64,000 nucleotides of DNA from the NCBI RefSeq assembly GCF_027571385.1, contig NZ_CP085636.1:2728001-2792000 (forward strand), in the 5' to 3' direction. Position 1 is the first letter of the stretch. Each line of letters opens with the position of its first letter. A model generated the notes under the pieces. That model ran no database searches and had not been told where the DNA came from. It saw only the letters and a program-made list of their open reading frames with translations. The translations under genes and the position numbers were made by a program. This stretch comes from Shewanella sp. MTB7 (GTDB lineage: Bacteria > Pseudomonadota > Gammaproteobacteria > Enterobacterales > Shewanellaceae). Positions 18,804 to 28,361 of this stretch are shown piece after piece.

Positions 18804-19500
18804 TCTTTCTGCCAATACTGTAGAGCCTAAAGCGCTGAACAGCAGTGGAGCGCCATCTCGAAGCCGATTTTTCTTCGAACTCATGTTTGCCTTTCTTATC
18901 ACTCGACTGCCTTTTATTAGTGTGCCATTTAAATGGCTAGAAAGTTATTTTCACGAGCTCTCTCATGGATTAGCGACGATATTAACGGGGGGAAGTGTCA
19001 GCCATATTCAGTTGTTCCCTAATGGTGCGGGTTTGTGTTTTAGCCAAGGTGGATGGCCTGTTGTGATTGGTTTTAGTGGCTACTTTGGCGCTGCACTTTG
19101 GGGGTATTTGATCTTCATTTTGGCGACCTGGCCAAAGGGGATACGCATTAGCTTTGCTTTTCTTGGATCGGCTGTTGTGTTGACCGCAATTCTTTGGGGA
19201 CGAGATATATTGACCATCTCAATACTCGCTTGTCTAGCTGTGCTGTTTCTATTACCGCTTAAACTTAATCAAAACCGATTTATGAGTAGCGGGCTCAGAA
19301 TAATGGCGCTGATGATCATGCTCAATGCACTCGCAAGTCCAACAGTGTTATTAGGGCTTAGCGGTAAAGGCGATGCCTCAATGTTGGCGTTACAAACTTG
19401 GATCCCTGCATGGATTTGGGTGTTTATTTGGTTAGCCGTAAGTGCCTCGATGATTTTCCTATGCTGGCGTCGAGTCGATAGGGCAGCAGCGAAAAGCTAG
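18796..19500 (+). CDS. M50B-like integral membrane metallopeptidase-family protein
   Basis: The start chosen is ATG 18796, overlapping the stop of the previous gene (ATGCATAA). The same frame is open from 18685, but that part lies wholly inside the previous gene. The product has about 234 residues with six or so hydrophobic segments. FHELSHGLATILTGG carries an HExxH zinc motif (HELSH), and the protein resembles the peptidase M50B-like family, membrane-embedded site-2-protease relatives. SVSHIQLFPNGAG follows, as is typical. Whether it is proteolytically active, and on what, is unknown. The lack of a good Shine-Dalgarno supports coupling to the upstream gene. Confidence 0.8.
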   Translation: MHNLSANTVEPKALNSSGAPSRSRFFFELMFAFLITRLPFISVPFKWLESYFHELSHGLATILTGGSVSHIQLFPNGAGLCFSQGGWPVVIGFSGYFGAALWGYLIFILATWPKGIRISFAFLGSAVVLTAILWGRDILTISILACLAVLFLLPLKLNQNRFMSSGLRIMALMIMLNALASPTVLLGLSGKGDASMLALQTWIPAWIWVFIWLAVSASMIFLCWRRVDRAAAKS

Positions 19501-19640
19501 ATATTAGCCCTGCCATTAACGTTTTCTTACATAATTTCATCCAGTTCTATACCTTTATCTGGCTATAGGTTTTGTCTCTTCCCCTTATTTTTCTGTTACC
19601 TTGTTGCAACTCATTTAAAATATTTTACAGGGAAGCGATA

Positions 19641-20471
19641 ATGAAAAATAAAACTCTTTTGGCCAGTATTCTATTGAGCGCCACATGTAGCGTGAGTGGA
19701 TTTGCTCACGATAATGGGCATGAAGTCAAAACATTGAATCAAGTGGTTAAGAGCGATTTTAGGCAAGATAAAAACGTTGATCGTGATAGATACCGCCATC
19801 CTCTGGAAACCCTAACATTCTTTGATGTTAAACCTAGTGACACCGTAGTTGAACTGTGGCCAGGTGGCGGCTGGTACGCCGAAGTGTTAGCACCTTACCT
19901 TGCGATGGAGGGGCAATATGTGGCGGGTAATTTTGATACTAATCCCCTTGATGAGAAAAAGCGTACGGGATACCGCGCCACTGTTGGTAAAAAGTTTGAA
20001 GCTTGGTTGAACGAGCACAAATCCCAAGTTGGAAAAGCCACTACAGTGACCTTCGACCCACCAACCCATTATGTTTTGGGTCGTGATGAGAGTGTTGATA
20101 CTGTGCTTACTTTTAGAAATCTGCATAACTGGGCGATGAAGGGCTATTTGGAACCTGTGTTTGAGTCAACTTTTAAGGTACTCAAACCCGGTGGAACTTT
20201 TGGCATTGTTGAGCACAGAGCCAATGCGGGCATGGATGCTAAAACGGGCTATATGGATGAAGCAGAAGTGATTGCTTTAGCAGAGAAAGTAGGGTTTACC
20301 TTAGTGGCCAAATCCGAAGTGAATGCGAATAGCAAAGATACCAAAGATTATCCGAAAGGAGTCTGGACTCTACCGCCACGTCTGGCTTTAGAGGATGTAG
20401 ATCAAACTAAATATCTTGCGATAGGTGAAAGTGATCGCATGACATTAAAGTTTGTTAAAAATACTCAATAA
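19641..20471 (+). CDS. Secreted methyltransferase-like protein
   Basis: The start is ATG 19641, with CAGGGAAG upstream and an evident signal peptide (MKNKTLLASILLSATCSVSG, cleavage near GFA). An in-frame upstream start at 19572 would bury this signal. The mature domain of about 255 residues has a methyltransferase-like Rossmann pattern (FFDVKPSDTVVELWPGGGW, then VDTVLTFRNLHNW and FKVLKPGGTFGIVEHRA). The motif-I sequence ELWPGGG is unusual. This matches a family annotated as predicted periplasmic methyltransferases. Because SAM is not expected in the periplasm, the activity is uncertain. Confidence 0.78.
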   Translation: MKNKTLLASILLSATCSVSGFAHDNGHEVKTLNQVVKSDFRQDKNVDRDRYRHPLETLTFFDVKPSDTVVELWPGGGWYAEVLAPYLAMEGQYVAGNFDTNPLDEKKRTGYRATVGKKFEAWLNEHKSQVGKATTVTFDPPTHYVLGRDESVDTVLTFRNLHNWAMKGYLEPVFESTFKVLKPGGTFGIVEHRANAGMDAKTGYMDEAEVIALAEKVGFTLVAKSEVNANSKDTKDYPKGVWTLPPRLALEDVDQTKYLAIGESDRMTLKFVKNTQ

Positions 20472-20492
20472 TCAACTGACAGAAGAGGCTAT

Positions 20493-21377
20493 ATGTGGCA
20501 ATCTTGCGCCCCCGAAAATGAGGTTGAGTTTCAACTCCCTCATATTCGTTTATCAGGTCGACTCTGGGGGGCGTCGGATAAGCCCTTGCTACTGGCATTA
20601 CATGGCTGGTTAGATAACGCCAATAGTTTTGCCCCTTTAGCAGAGCAACTAACAGAATTTCAAGTATTGGCGATCGATTGGCCGGGTCACGGAGGGTCGG
20701 AGCATCGACCAGGCTTATATCCGCTGCATTGGATTGATTACCTATACGATCTGGAACTTTTGATGGAACAGCTGTCTGGTGAGCTGGAGCCAGTCGCGAT
20801 TATTGGTCATTCACTTGGTGGCATTGTTGCTTCGGCTTATGTGGCTGCTTTTCCTGAAAGAGTGGATAAGTTGGTGTTGATTGAGGCGATTAGCCCTCTG
20901 TATGAATCGGCGTCTAAGAATAATAAAAGATTACGTAATAGCTTTAGGGATCACGCGCTTTATCTAAAGAAAAAGGATCTTGCTCCTGCTGTCTATGAGT
21001 CCATCGAGATTGCCGTTAAAGCAAGAATGAGGTTAACAGGCCTTGGGGAGTCGTGGTGTCGTCTGCTTGTTGAGCGCAATATGCAACCGAATGAAACACT
21101 GGGTTCTACTGGTTTTAGCTGGCGTAGTGATCCTAGGTTGAAGTTAGACTCACCCTTAAGACTGACATTTGAGCAGGTCGATGCCTTGATGACAGAGCAT
21201 GCAGGTAATACCTTATTGATAACGGGAGCTAAGGGGTTTTCACAAATAAACCAACAACTGCCAAAGGCACAAGCTTGGTTTGATCAACTTATTTGCGTAG
21301 AACTTGATGGCGATCACCATTTACACATGGAAAATGCTAACGAGGTAGCAGGTCAGATTAGACAATTTTTGGGATAA
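20493..21377 (+). CDS. Alpha/beta-fold hydrolase
   Basis: A 294-residue cytosolic protein of the alpha/beta hydrolase superfamily. The oxyanion-hole segment is LALHGWLDNANSF, the nucleophile elbow is GHSLGG, and the C-terminal catalytic His is probably in DGDHHLHMEN; the acid is likely the Asp or Glu before it. DWPGHGGSEHRPG is typical of the esterase/epoxide-hydrolase group. It starts 21 bases after the methyltransferase-like gene, so the two are probably cotranscribed. Substrate unknown; location upstream of fadD may hint at lipid esters (weak). Confidence 0.85.
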   Translation: MWQSCAPENEVEFQLPHIRLSGRLWGASDKPLLLALHGWLDNANSFAPLAEQLTEFQVLAIDWPGHGGSEHRPGLYPLHWIDYLYDLELLMEQLSGELEPVAIIGHSLGGIVASAYVAAFPERVDKLVLIEAISPLYESASKNNKRLRNSFRDHALYLKKKDLAPAVYESIEIAVKARMRLTGLGESWCRLLVERNMQPNETLGSTGFSWRSDPRLKLDSPLRLTFEQVDALMTEHAGNTLLITGAKGFSQINQQLPKAQAWFDQLICVELDGDHHLHMENANEVAGQIRQFLG

Positions 21378-21611
21378 TAGCCAGCAACCTAAATATGTGA
21401 ACCTCGCAAGGGAGTATCAAGTATTGATAGGGAAAAGAGACTAGGATTTTTACTCTATTTATGTGATGATGTTCAAAATTAAAACGCCTGTATGAATCTG
21501 GTGTAAACAAAATAATAAATTTAGTCAGTGTTTTGCTTATTGTTTTAGCAAACTTTTTACAGAGAGTATGTTTCTGTATCCGCTGAGTGTGGGGATTTTT
21601 AGGAGAGATTT

Positions 21612-23285
21612 GTGGAACAACTTTGGATTGATAACTTACCGCATGACGTGCCAAACGAGATTGATGTTAATCGATATGATTCGCTTGTGGATATGTTCGA
21701 GACTTCAGTATCTAAATATGCCGATCAGCCTGCATTTGTTAATATGGGTGCGACACTAACATACCGTAAGCTTGAAGAGCGTAGTCGCGCTTTTGCGGCT
21801 TATTTACAAAACGAGCTTAAGCTGGTGAAAGGTGACAGAGTCGCCATCATGATGCCAAATTTATTGCAGTACCCGATTGTACTTTTTGGGGTATTGCGAG
21901 CAGGCATGGTTGTCGTCAATGTAAACCCGCTTTATACACCGCGTGAATTAAAGCATCAATTAAATGATTCAGGTGCCAAAGCGATTGTTGTGGTATCTAA
22001 TTTTGCCCATACACTTGAAAAAGTCGTTGAACAGACCTGCGTGGAAAGCGTAATTTTAACTGGATTAGGTGATTTGCTCAGCGCACCTAAACGTACTTTA
22101 GTTAACTTTGTCGTTAAATATATCAAGAAGATGGTGCCTAAATACCATCTTCCACATGCGATATCGATGCGAAAAGCCTTGAATAAAGGCCGCCGTATGC
22201 AATATGTGAAACCCAAACTTGTGACCGATGATCTTGCTTTCTTGCAATATACAGGGGGGACTACAGGAGTCTCAAAAGGGGCGATGCTTAGTCATCATAA
22301 TGTCGTCAGCAATCTGTTACAGGCTGATGCGGCATATTCTCCATTGCTTGTTGATGGCAAAGAGTTTGTTGTTACAGCATTACCTCTTTACCATATTTTT
22401 GCGCTAACAGTGAACTGTTTGCTCTTTATGCATAAAGGCGCAAACAATTTGTTGATCACTAACCCTAGAGATATGCCTGCGTTTATCGGTGAGTTGAAGA
22501 AGCACCCTTATACAGCAGTAACGGGTGTGAATACCCTCTTTAATGCTCTGGTTAACTCAGATGAATTTAAAGAACTGGATTTTTCTCAGCTTAAATTTTC
22601 GATTGGCGGTGGCATGGCTGTACAGCGTGCTGTGGCAGATAAGTGGCAAAGTATTACTAAGACCAAGTTACTAGAAGGTTATGGGTTAACCGAGGCTGCT
22701 CCGCTAGTGACATGTTGCCCATATAACCTTGAAGGCTATAACGGTTCAATCGGTTTTCCTGTCGCTATGACCGATATTCAAGTTCGGGATGATGACGGTA
22801 AAGTGTTGGTTCAAGGTGAAATTGGAGAGCTATTTGCCAAAGGCCCTCAAATCATGAAAGGTTACTGGCAAAGACCAGAAGAGACGGCCAATGTCATTGA
22901 CGGTCAGGGATATCTAGCTACTGGTGATGTCGGTTATATGGATGAGAAAGGCTACTTCTTTATTGTCGATCGTAAGAAAGATATGATTTTGGTCTCCGGT
23001 TTTAATGTATTTCCTAACGAGGTCGAGGAGGTTGTGGCTATGCATCCCAAAGTGGTTGAAGTCGCAGCCGTTGGTGTTCCCAATGAGCTTTCTGGTGAAC
23101 TCGTTAAAGTGTTTGTCGTTAAAAATGATAAATCTTTAACCGAACAAGATCTCATCACCCATTGTCGACAGCATTTAACGGGATATAAAGTGCCTAAGCT
23201 GGTAGAATTTAGGGAAGAGCTACCGAAATCGAACGTAGGAAAGATTCTACGTAGAGAGCTGAGGGATGAAGTTAAGTCAGCTTAA
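21612..23285 (+). CDS. fadD: Long-chain fatty acid-CoA ligase
   Basis: GTG start with AGGAGAGA 3-10 bases upstream; the N-terminus [20 protein letters not shown] is that of FadD. The enzyme activates long-chain fatty acids with ATP and CoA at the inner membrane, the entry step of beta-oxidation. Adenylate-forming motifs are all present: [16 protein letters not shown] (ATP/AMP binding), [31 protein letters not shown], the FadD/FACS-type [10 protein letters not shown], and the C-terminal K in [12 protein letters not shown]. 557 residues is normal. A 234-base leader region precedes it; I saw no clear fatty-acid repressor site there. Confidence 0.95.
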   Translation: MEQLWIDNLPHDVPNEIDVNRYDSLVDMFETSVSKYADQPAFVNMGATLTYRKLEERSRAFAAYLQNELKLVKGDRVAIMMPNLLQYPIVLFGVLRAGMVVVNVNPLYTPRELKHQLNDSGAKAIVVVSNFAHTLEKVVEQTCVESVILTGLGDLLSAPKRTLVNFVVKYIKKMVPKYHLPHAISMRKALNKGRRMQYVKPKLVTDDLAFLQYTGGTTGVSKGAMLSHHNVVSNLLQADAAYSPLLVDGKEFVVTALPLYHIFALTVNCLLFMHKGANNLLITNPRDMPAFIGELKKHPYTAVTGVNTLFNALVNSDEFKELDFSQLKFSIGGGMAVQRAVADKWQSITKTKLLEGYGLTEAAPLVTCCPYNLEGYNGSIGFPVAMTDIQVRDDDGKVLVQGEIGELFAKGPQIMKGYWQRPEETANVIDGQGYLATGDVGYMDEKGYFFIVDRKKDMILVSGFNVFPNEVEEVVAMHPKVVEVAAVGVPNELSGELVKVFVVKNDKSLTEQDLITHCRQHLTGYKVPKLVEFREELPKSNVGKILRRELRDEVKSA

Positions 23286-23331
23286 TTATTTTGTCCTGAT
23301 TGACGCAAGAAACTTGGGTCATATCACTCTC

Positions 23332-23356
23332 AAGCCGGCTTAACGCCGGCTTTTCA
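23332..23356 (+). terminator. Terminator after fadD
   Basis: Arms AAGCCGGC (23332-23339) and GCCGGCTT (23345-23352) form a short G/C-rich hairpin followed by T residues, between fadD and rnd. Confidence 0.75.
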
Positions 23357-23390
23357 TTTTTTCATAGCGTTCTATTGTCAGGAGAACATT

Positions 23391-24500
23391 TTGTTAACGT
23401 TTCAATATATAGATGATGATGCGAGCCTAGCCAACCTTGTATCACAATACAGGGAGAGTAGTTTACTGGTATTGGACACTGAATTTGTTCGTACCCGTAC
23501 TTTTTATGCCCGTCTTGGCTTGATACAAGCCTATGATGGCAAAACATTAGCGTTAATCGACCCTGTGGCTGTTAGCGATCTTTCCGAATTTTGGAGCTTG
23601 TTAAAAGAGCCTGAAATTATCACTATTTTACACTCTTGCAGTGAAGACTTAGAGGTCTTTGCTCGTAATGGTCAATGTCAGCCAGTAAAACTATTTGATA
23701 GTCAAATAGCCGCAGCTTTATGCGGGTTTGGGCATGGGCTAGGTTACGCGAAACTTGTAGAGCAAACCCTGAATATACCTCTTGATAAAGGAGAGTCTCG
23801 TACCGATTGGATGAAACGCCCCTTAAGTGAAGCTCAGCTGAATTATGCCGCTAATGATGTCTACTATCTCTTTGAGCTTTACCCACAGCTTGTTGCAAAG
23901 CTAAAGGAGCAAAATAGAATGGATTGGGTGTTCGAAGAGGGTGAGCGTATGACCCAAGGCCGCTTATCTCCACCGGACATTGAGCTGGCTTATTTACGAA
24001 TTAAGAACGCATTTCAATTGACACCAAAACAGTTGGCTTATCTGAAAGTGTTGGCTAAATGGCGCTTATCAAAAGCATTAGCACGTGATTTGGCTGTTGG
24101 TTTTGTAGTTAAAGATCATGCCTTGATTGGCTTGGCAAAGAGACAACCTAAGAATACCACTGAACTGTATAAGATGATTGAGCTGACTGAACAGGAAAAA
24201 CGTGTTCATGGTAAAGAACTTATCGGCCTATTAGCCACAGCAGACTTAGACAACTTGCCAGAGGCGATTGATGTCTTGGCACTTAAAACAGGTTATAAAA
24301 GCGCATTTAAGACCATTAAACAGTGCCTGACGACTGCGAGTGAGGAGCACGAGGTCCCGATTGAGTTACTCGGCTCTAAACGTCATATTCATGAGTACTT
24401 AGAGTGGTTGTGGGCCGGTAAAGTAGGGGATAAGCCTTTGCTATTATCTGGCTGGCGCGAAACTTTAGTATCAACGCCGTTAACGGCCTTGTCACTGTAG
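23391..24500 (+). CDS. rnd: Ribonuclease D
   Basis: A DEDD-family 3'-5' exoribonuclease acting in tRNA and stable-RNA 3' maturation. The TTG start has GGAGAA about 4 bases upstream. Exo I motif is VLDTEFVRTRTFYARLGLIQ, Exo II is ILHSCSEDLEVF, and Exo III is NYAANDVYYLFELY with the catalytic Tyr. An HRDC domain follows (about residues 210-290) and a second HRDC-like C-terminal part, as in E. coli RNase D. At 369 residues the length is normal. It follows fadD as in E. coli and converges on minE. Confidence 0.95.
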   Translation: MLTFQYIDDDASLANLVSQYRESSLLVLDTEFVRTRTFYARLGLIQAYDGKTLALIDPVAVSDLSEFWSLLKEPEIITILHSCSEDLEVFARNGQCQPVKLFDSQIAAALCGFGHGLGYAKLVEQTLNIPLDKGESRTDWMKRPLSEAQLNYAANDVYYLFELYPQLVAKLKEQNRMDWVFEEGERMTQGRLSPPDIELAYLRIKNAFQLTPKQLAYLKVLAKWRLSKALARDLAVGFVVKDHALIGLAKRQPKNTTELYKMIELTEQEKRVHGKELIGLLATADLDNLPEAIDVLALKTGYKSAFKTIKQCLTTASEEHEVPIELLGSKRHIHEYLEWLWAGKVGDKPLLLSGWRETLVSTPLTALSL

Positions 24501-24524
24501 TTTTGTTGTACTATGTATAAAGAA

Positions 24525-24564
24525 ATAAACCCCGACTTTTAGCTAAAAGTCGGGGTTTATTTTT
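24525..24564. terminator. Bidirectional terminator between rnd and minE
   Basis: A perfect 16-base inverted repeat (24525-24540 and 24545-24560) with a 4-base AGCT loop and a G/C-rich core CCCCGAC. It is flanked by A residues on the left and T residues on the right, so it can stop transcription from both convergent genes. Confidence 0.92.
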
Positions 24565-24582
24565 ACCTGAATAAAGGGACGC

Positions 24583-24840
24583 TTACTTTTCAGGTAAGGT
24601 CACATTCAGTTCAAGTACTGATAACTTATCATCGTTTTTATCTAATTGAACGGTGATTTGTTCAGGGTCGATATGCACATATTTTTTTATCACCTCAATA
24701 ATCTCTTGTTTCATTTGAGGAAAATAATCTGGTGCATCACGTTCACCTCGCTGGTGTGCAACGATGATTTGTAAACGCTCTTTGGCTGTCACTGCTGTGG
24801 ACGGCTTTTTATTGCTTTTAAAATAATCGAGTAATGACAT
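24583..24840 (-). CDS. minE: Cell-division topological specificity factor MinE
   Basis: An 85-residue protein beginning [12 protein letters not shown], the family's membrane-targeting N-terminus. The anti-MinCD segment follows ([15 protein letters not shown]), then the dimerisation domain. MinE stimulates MinD ATPase and drives pole-to-pole oscillation that confines MinC to the poles. It is last in the minCDE operon, 2 bases after minD. Confidence 0.96.
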   Translation of the reverse strand: MSLLDYFKSNKKPSTAVTAKERLQIIVAHQRGERDAPDYFPQMKQEIIEVIKKYVHIDPEQITVQLDKNDDKLSVLELNVTLPEK

Positions 24841-24842
24841 AA

Positions 24843-25652
24843 TTAGCTACCAAATATCCGTTTTAAGAAACCTTTTTTTACTTCAGTGACAAATCTCATC
24901 GGCAGTTCCTCGCCTAATAAGCGGTCAACACTGTCGCTATAAGCTTTACCAGCATCACTTTCTTGATCCATGATAACCGGCACACCCGAGTTAGATGCTT
25001 TTAGAACAGCTAATGATTCAGGGATCACACCAATAAGCGGTATAGCTAAGATATCTTCAACATCTTCAACACTTAACATCTCACCAGTGGTGACGCGGGC
25101 AGGGGAGTATCGAGTGAGTAATAGATATTCTTTTACTGGTTCTAAGCCCTCTTCTGCACGCTTTGACTTACTCTGTAGCATCCCTAAAATTCTGTCTGAA
25201 TCACGTACCGAACTTACCTCTGGGTTAGTGGTAACGATGGCAATGTCTGCGAAATAGAGCGCCATCATAGCGCCTGTTTCTATACCAGCAGGAGAGTCAC
25301 AGATAATAAATTCAAAATCTTTGGATAAATCAGATAACACCTTACCTACGCCCTCTTTGGTTAACGCATCTTTATCGCGCGTCTGAGATGCTGGTAAAAC
25401 AAACAGATTAGGGCAACGTTTATCTTTGATTAATGCTTGATTTAAATTAGCTTCACCATTGATTACATTAACAAAGTCATAAACGACTCTGCGTTCACAA
25501 CCCATGATGAGATCTAAGTTACGTAGTCCGATATCAAAATCAACAACGACAGTTTTATGTCCTTTTAATGCCAAACCTGTCGCAATAGCGGCACTAGATG
25601 TGGTTTTACCTACGCCGCCTTTACCTGAGGTGACAACAATTATTTGTGTCAT
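24843..25652 (-). CDS. minD: Septum-site-determining ATPase MinD
   Basis: A 269-residue ParA/MinD ATPase. The deviant Walker A (GKGGVGKTT, residues 10-18) is followed by [20 protein letters not shown] and the ICDSPAGIE Walker B. The C-terminal amphipathic membrane-targeting helix is visible in [13 protein letters not shown]. With ATP it binds the membrane, recruits MinC, and is released by MinE. Confidence 0.97.
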   Translation of the reverse strand: MTQIIVVTSGKGGVGKTTSSAAIATGLALKGHKTVVVDFDIGLRNLDLIMGCERRVVYDFVNVINGEANLNQALIKDKRCPNLFVLPASQTRDKDALTKEGVGKVLSDLSKDFEFIICDSPAGIETGAMMALYFADIAIVTTNPEVSSVRDSDRILGMLQSKSKRAEEGLEPVKEYLLLTRYSPARVTTGEMLSVEDVEDILAIPLIGVIPESLAVLKASNSGVPVIMDQESDAGKAYSDSVDRLLGEELPMRFVTEVKKGFLKRIFGS

Positions 25653-25679
25653 TTCTAATTATTTCCTTGTGTGCTGTCT

Positions 25680-26345
25680 TTAAAGTGGCAGAGCTTCGAT
25701 GGTAAGAGATTCACCTTCGAGACGAACACAGCCACCTTTCGTTGTGCTGTTGAGCTGAATATTTTCAGCAAGCCAATATTGACCTGCTATCGAGACGAGT
25801 TCTGCTTCTAAAGCGCGCGCGATAATAACCGCATGCTTGTCACCAGAAGCGCCAGCCATGGCCTTACCACGTAAGTTACCATAAATATGAATACTGCCAT
25901 CGGCAATCACTTCAGCGCCATTACCTACGGTACCCACAATCACAAGGTCACCATCTTTAGCATAAATTTGCTGCCCTGAACGTACATTTTGTTTCACTAT
26001 CTTAGTGGTTTTAGGTAAAAGAGGCTGGGTTTGTGATTGCTTACCAGATTTTATGATAGCAAGTCCAAGGGATTTAGCTTGAGCTGAAATAGCATTAATC
26101 GCTGCGGTGATACCTACAACGACTAATTGTCTGGATATGAGCAGATCTTTAAGTGCTGCTAGATTATACTCAGTATCTTTAATGCGACCTAGATTAACCA
26201 CCAGTGGAGCACCAATAAAAAATTGTGGCGCAATAGCCAATTTACTGTCCAGTTCAATGGTCACCTTTTCCAAATCAACCTGGTTAATATGGAGCACTGA
26301 GAGTGTAAATGATGAGCCTTTTAACTCTAGACTTGGAGTCTGCAT
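25680..26345 (-). CDS. minC: Septum-site-determining protein MinC
   Basis: A 221-residue FtsZ-assembly inhibitor. The N-terminal domain (about residues 1-105) is followed by a short linker rich in Gln/Lys. The C-terminal beta-helical domain has [20 protein letters not shown] and [16 protein letters not shown], the MinD- and septum-binding face. It is first in minCDE, with 27 bases to minD. It is divergent from ycgL, which shares the 123-base promoter region 26346-26468. Confidence 0.96.
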   Translation of the reverse strand: MQTPSLELKGSSFTLSVLHINQVDLEKVTIELDSKLAIAPQFFIGAPLVVNLGRIKDTEYNLAALKDLLISRQLVVVGITAAINAISAQAKSLGLAIIKSGKQSQTQPLLPKTTKIVKQNVRSGQQIYAKDGDLVIVGTVGNGAEVIADGSIHIYGNLRGKAMAGASGDKHAVIIARALEAELVSIAGQYWLAENIQLNSTTKGGCVRLEGESLTIEALPL

Positions 26346-26468
26346 TATGGCCTTGCTCTTTATAAAAAATAATCAGACTTGATACTGATATGCATTATAT
26401 TAATAGTTGTCCATGTTATAGTGTGACTCAGTCTGAGGCAAGTTGAATAGCAGGAAAGTGGACAGTAT

Positions 26469-26750
26469 ATGATCTGTGCAGTATATAAGAGTCGACGTAA
26501 GCTAGATAGTTATCTATTCGTTGAAAAACGTAATGAATTTGAACGTGTTCCAGAAGCATTACTTGAGATGTTTGGTACGCCAGAGCTTGTAATGGTATTG
26601 CCTTTGATGAAGCGAGATCATTTGGGTTTTGCCGATATTGAGAAAGTAAAGACTGAATTGGCTGATAAAGGTTACTACTTGCAACTACCTCCGCCGTTGG
26701 TCAACTTACTCGAGGAGCACAAGCGTGAAATTGGCTATAGTAGAGATTAG
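26469..26750 (+). CDS. ycgL: YcgL domain protein
   Basis: A 93-residue conserved protein of unknown function (YcgL family), with the typical opening MICAVYKSRRKLDSYLFV and the RDHLGFADIEKVKTELADKG segment. It lies divergent from minC as in other gammaproteobacteria. GGAAAG precedes the ATG by about 9 bases. The role is not established. Confidence 0.9.
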   Translation: MICAVYKSRRKLDSYLFVEKRNEFERVPEALLEMFGTPELVMVLPLMKRDHLGFADIEKVKTELADKGYYLQLPPPLVNLLEEHKREIGYSRD

Positions 26751-26786
26751 TTAAGATAAAAGATTAGCTTAATTTAGGGATACAAA

Positions 26787-27791
26787 ATGACAGGGAAGAA
26801 TCTCGGGGCCATTAGTGCCACATTTGTGCTCGTTTTTGGTTTCCAGCAAACTGTTTTGGCGCAAGAAAGCAAATTGAAACTTAGTTTTAACCATTACCTT
26901 TCTACACTTAAAGATGAAGCCAAAGAGATTGGCATAGACGAGAGGACCATTGAGTCTAGTTTTCCTGACATCAAGTTGTTTAGAACGGCACAAGATACCA
27001 ATAAAGCTCCATTTAAGGAGGCATCTTCGTTAGATACCTATATTCCTGAACGTGTCCCAGAATGGAAAGTTGAAAAAGCCAGAACCTTTTATAAGCAATA
27101 TAAGACAGAGCTTGAGGCAATAGGGTTAGAATATGGAGTTCAGCCAAGATTTATTCTTGCACTTTGGGGATTAGAGTCTGATTTTGGCGCCGATACGAGT
27201 CAGTATCCGTTGCTGTCTGTGGTAGCCTCACGAGCCTATGAAAATCCCGAGCACGATGAATATAAAGATGAGTTTTTTGCTACGCTTAAAATCCTCGAAC
27301 AAGAATCTTTGCAAGTCAATGAACTGCTAGGTTCATCTAAAGGTTTGTTGGGACAACCTAAATTTTTACCTAGTCAATATCTTACTTACGCTCAAGATGG
27401 CAATGCTGACGGTAAAAAAGATCTATGGAATAATCCTCAAGATGTGTTTGCTTCACTCGCTAATTATTTGAAATTGGTGGGATGGAAAGGTAAAGAAACC
27501 TGGGGAAGACAAGTGCTACTCCCCGAAAATTTTGATGAAAAACATTCATCGAGTGCTATTAGCAATACGTTTTCTCAATGGACTGAACTTGGAATAACCC
27601 GCTATAACGGCAATGTATTGCCAAAACGTGATGATATGTTGGTTTCATTGATTATTCCAGATGGCTCTAAAGGCCGGGCTTATCTTATTTATGATAATTA
27701 CCGCACATTGATAAAACGAATGAATTCAGATTACCATGCGTTATCAGTTGCTTATCTTTCTGAGCGGATCAAGTATTCTGAAATCAACTGA
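26787..27791 (+). CDS. Lytic murein transglycosylase, MltB family
   Basis: A 334-residue periplasmic enzyme that cleaves peptidoglycan glycan strands to 1,6-anhydromuropeptides. A signal peptide ends near TVLAQ; no lipobox Cys is present, so this is a soluble form rather than lipoprotein MltB. The catalytic Glu is in LWGLESDFGADTSQYPLLSV, and the family signature GLLGQPKFLPSQYLTYAQD is followed by DGKKDLWNNPQDVFASLANY. It lies 36 bases after ycgL, probably in the same transcript, and is closed by a terminator. Confidence 0.92.
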   Translation: MTGKNLGAISATFVLVFGFQQTVLAQESKLKLSFNHYLSTLKDEAKEIGIDERTIESSFPDIKLFRTAQDTNKAPFKEASSLDTYIPERVPEWKVEKARTFYKQYKTELEAIGLEYGVQPRFILALWGLESDFGADTSQYPLLSVVASRAYENPEHDEYKDEFFATLKILEQESLQVNELLGSSKGLLGQPKFLPSQYLTYAQDGNADGKKDLWNNPQDVFASLANYLKLVGWKGKETWGRQVLLPENFDEKHSSSAISNTFSQWTELGITRYNGNVLPKRDDMLVSLIIPDGSKGRAYLIYDNYRTLIKRMNSDYHALSVAYLSERIKYSEIN

Positions 27792-27847
27792 TCCCTTCTC
27801 ATGTTCATCAACCGTGACTTCTTTGTATCAGTTGACTAGTGTAAAAT

Positions 27848-27870
27848 AGCCTGCGGAAGTAGGCTTTTTT
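27848..27870 (+). terminator. Terminator after the transglycosylase gene
   Basis: Arms AGCCT (27848-27852) and AGGCT (27861-27865) with an 8-base loop and a run of six T at the end. The stem is short. Confidence 0.65.
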
Positions 27871-27884
27871 GTAGAAATTAAATT

Positions 27885-28325
27885 ATGTCATTTTGGAAAG
27901 AAAAAACGTTATTTCAGATGGACGCCCTCGAATGGGAGTCTTTGTGTGATGGGTGTGGTAAGTGCTGCTTAAATAAATTGATCGATGATGAAACGGAAGA
28001 GCTTTATTACACCAATGCAGCGTGTAAGTTACTAGATCATCAAGAGGGACATTGTGTTCACTACCAAGATCGTTTCAACTTTGTTCCTTTGTGTACTCAA
28101 GTGACAGTCGATAATGTCGGTGAGTTAACTTGGCTTCCTGATAGCTGTGCCTATAGACGTCTGCATTTAGGGCGGGATTTACCCTCTTGGCACCCATTAA
28201 ATACGGGGTCAAAAGAGGCCATGCATCAAGCTGGAATGTCGACTCAAAATAAAGTGAAATGTGAAACAAATATCAAATACATGGAAGATCACATCGTCTT
28301 GTGGCCTTTGAGAGATCAAGACTAA
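27885..28325 (+). CDS. ycgN: YcgN family cysteine-cluster protein
   Basis: A 146-residue cytosolic protein of the UPF0260/YcgN family. The N-terminal cluster CDGCGKCC is followed by further conserved Cys and His (CVHYQDR, VPLCTQV, PDSCAYR), probably binding zinc or an iron-sulfur centre. SWHPLNTG is typical of the family. Function unknown; it sits near ycgL in many gammaproteobacteria. Confidence 0.9.
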   Translation: MSFWKEKTLFQMDALEWESLCDGCGKCCLNKLIDDETEELYYTNAACKLLDHQEGHCVHYQDRFNFVPLCTQVTVDNVGELTWLPDSCAYRRLHLGRDLPSWHPLNTGSKEAMHQAGMSTQNKVKCETNIKYMEDHIVLWPLRDQD

Positions 28326-28361
28326 TACAGCTTAAGAAGTCGTCGTCTTGATTGTACTCAT

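Noticed and set aside
21378..21611. Possible fatty-acid repressor site upstream of fadD
   Set aside because: Only loose GTTCAAA-like and GTGTAAACA-like pieces, with no dyad I can defend.
21358..21654. Open frame of 98 codons on the minus strand spanning the gap before fadD
   Set aside because: It overlaps the end of the hydrolase gene and the start of fadD, is A/T-driven, and resembles no known protein.
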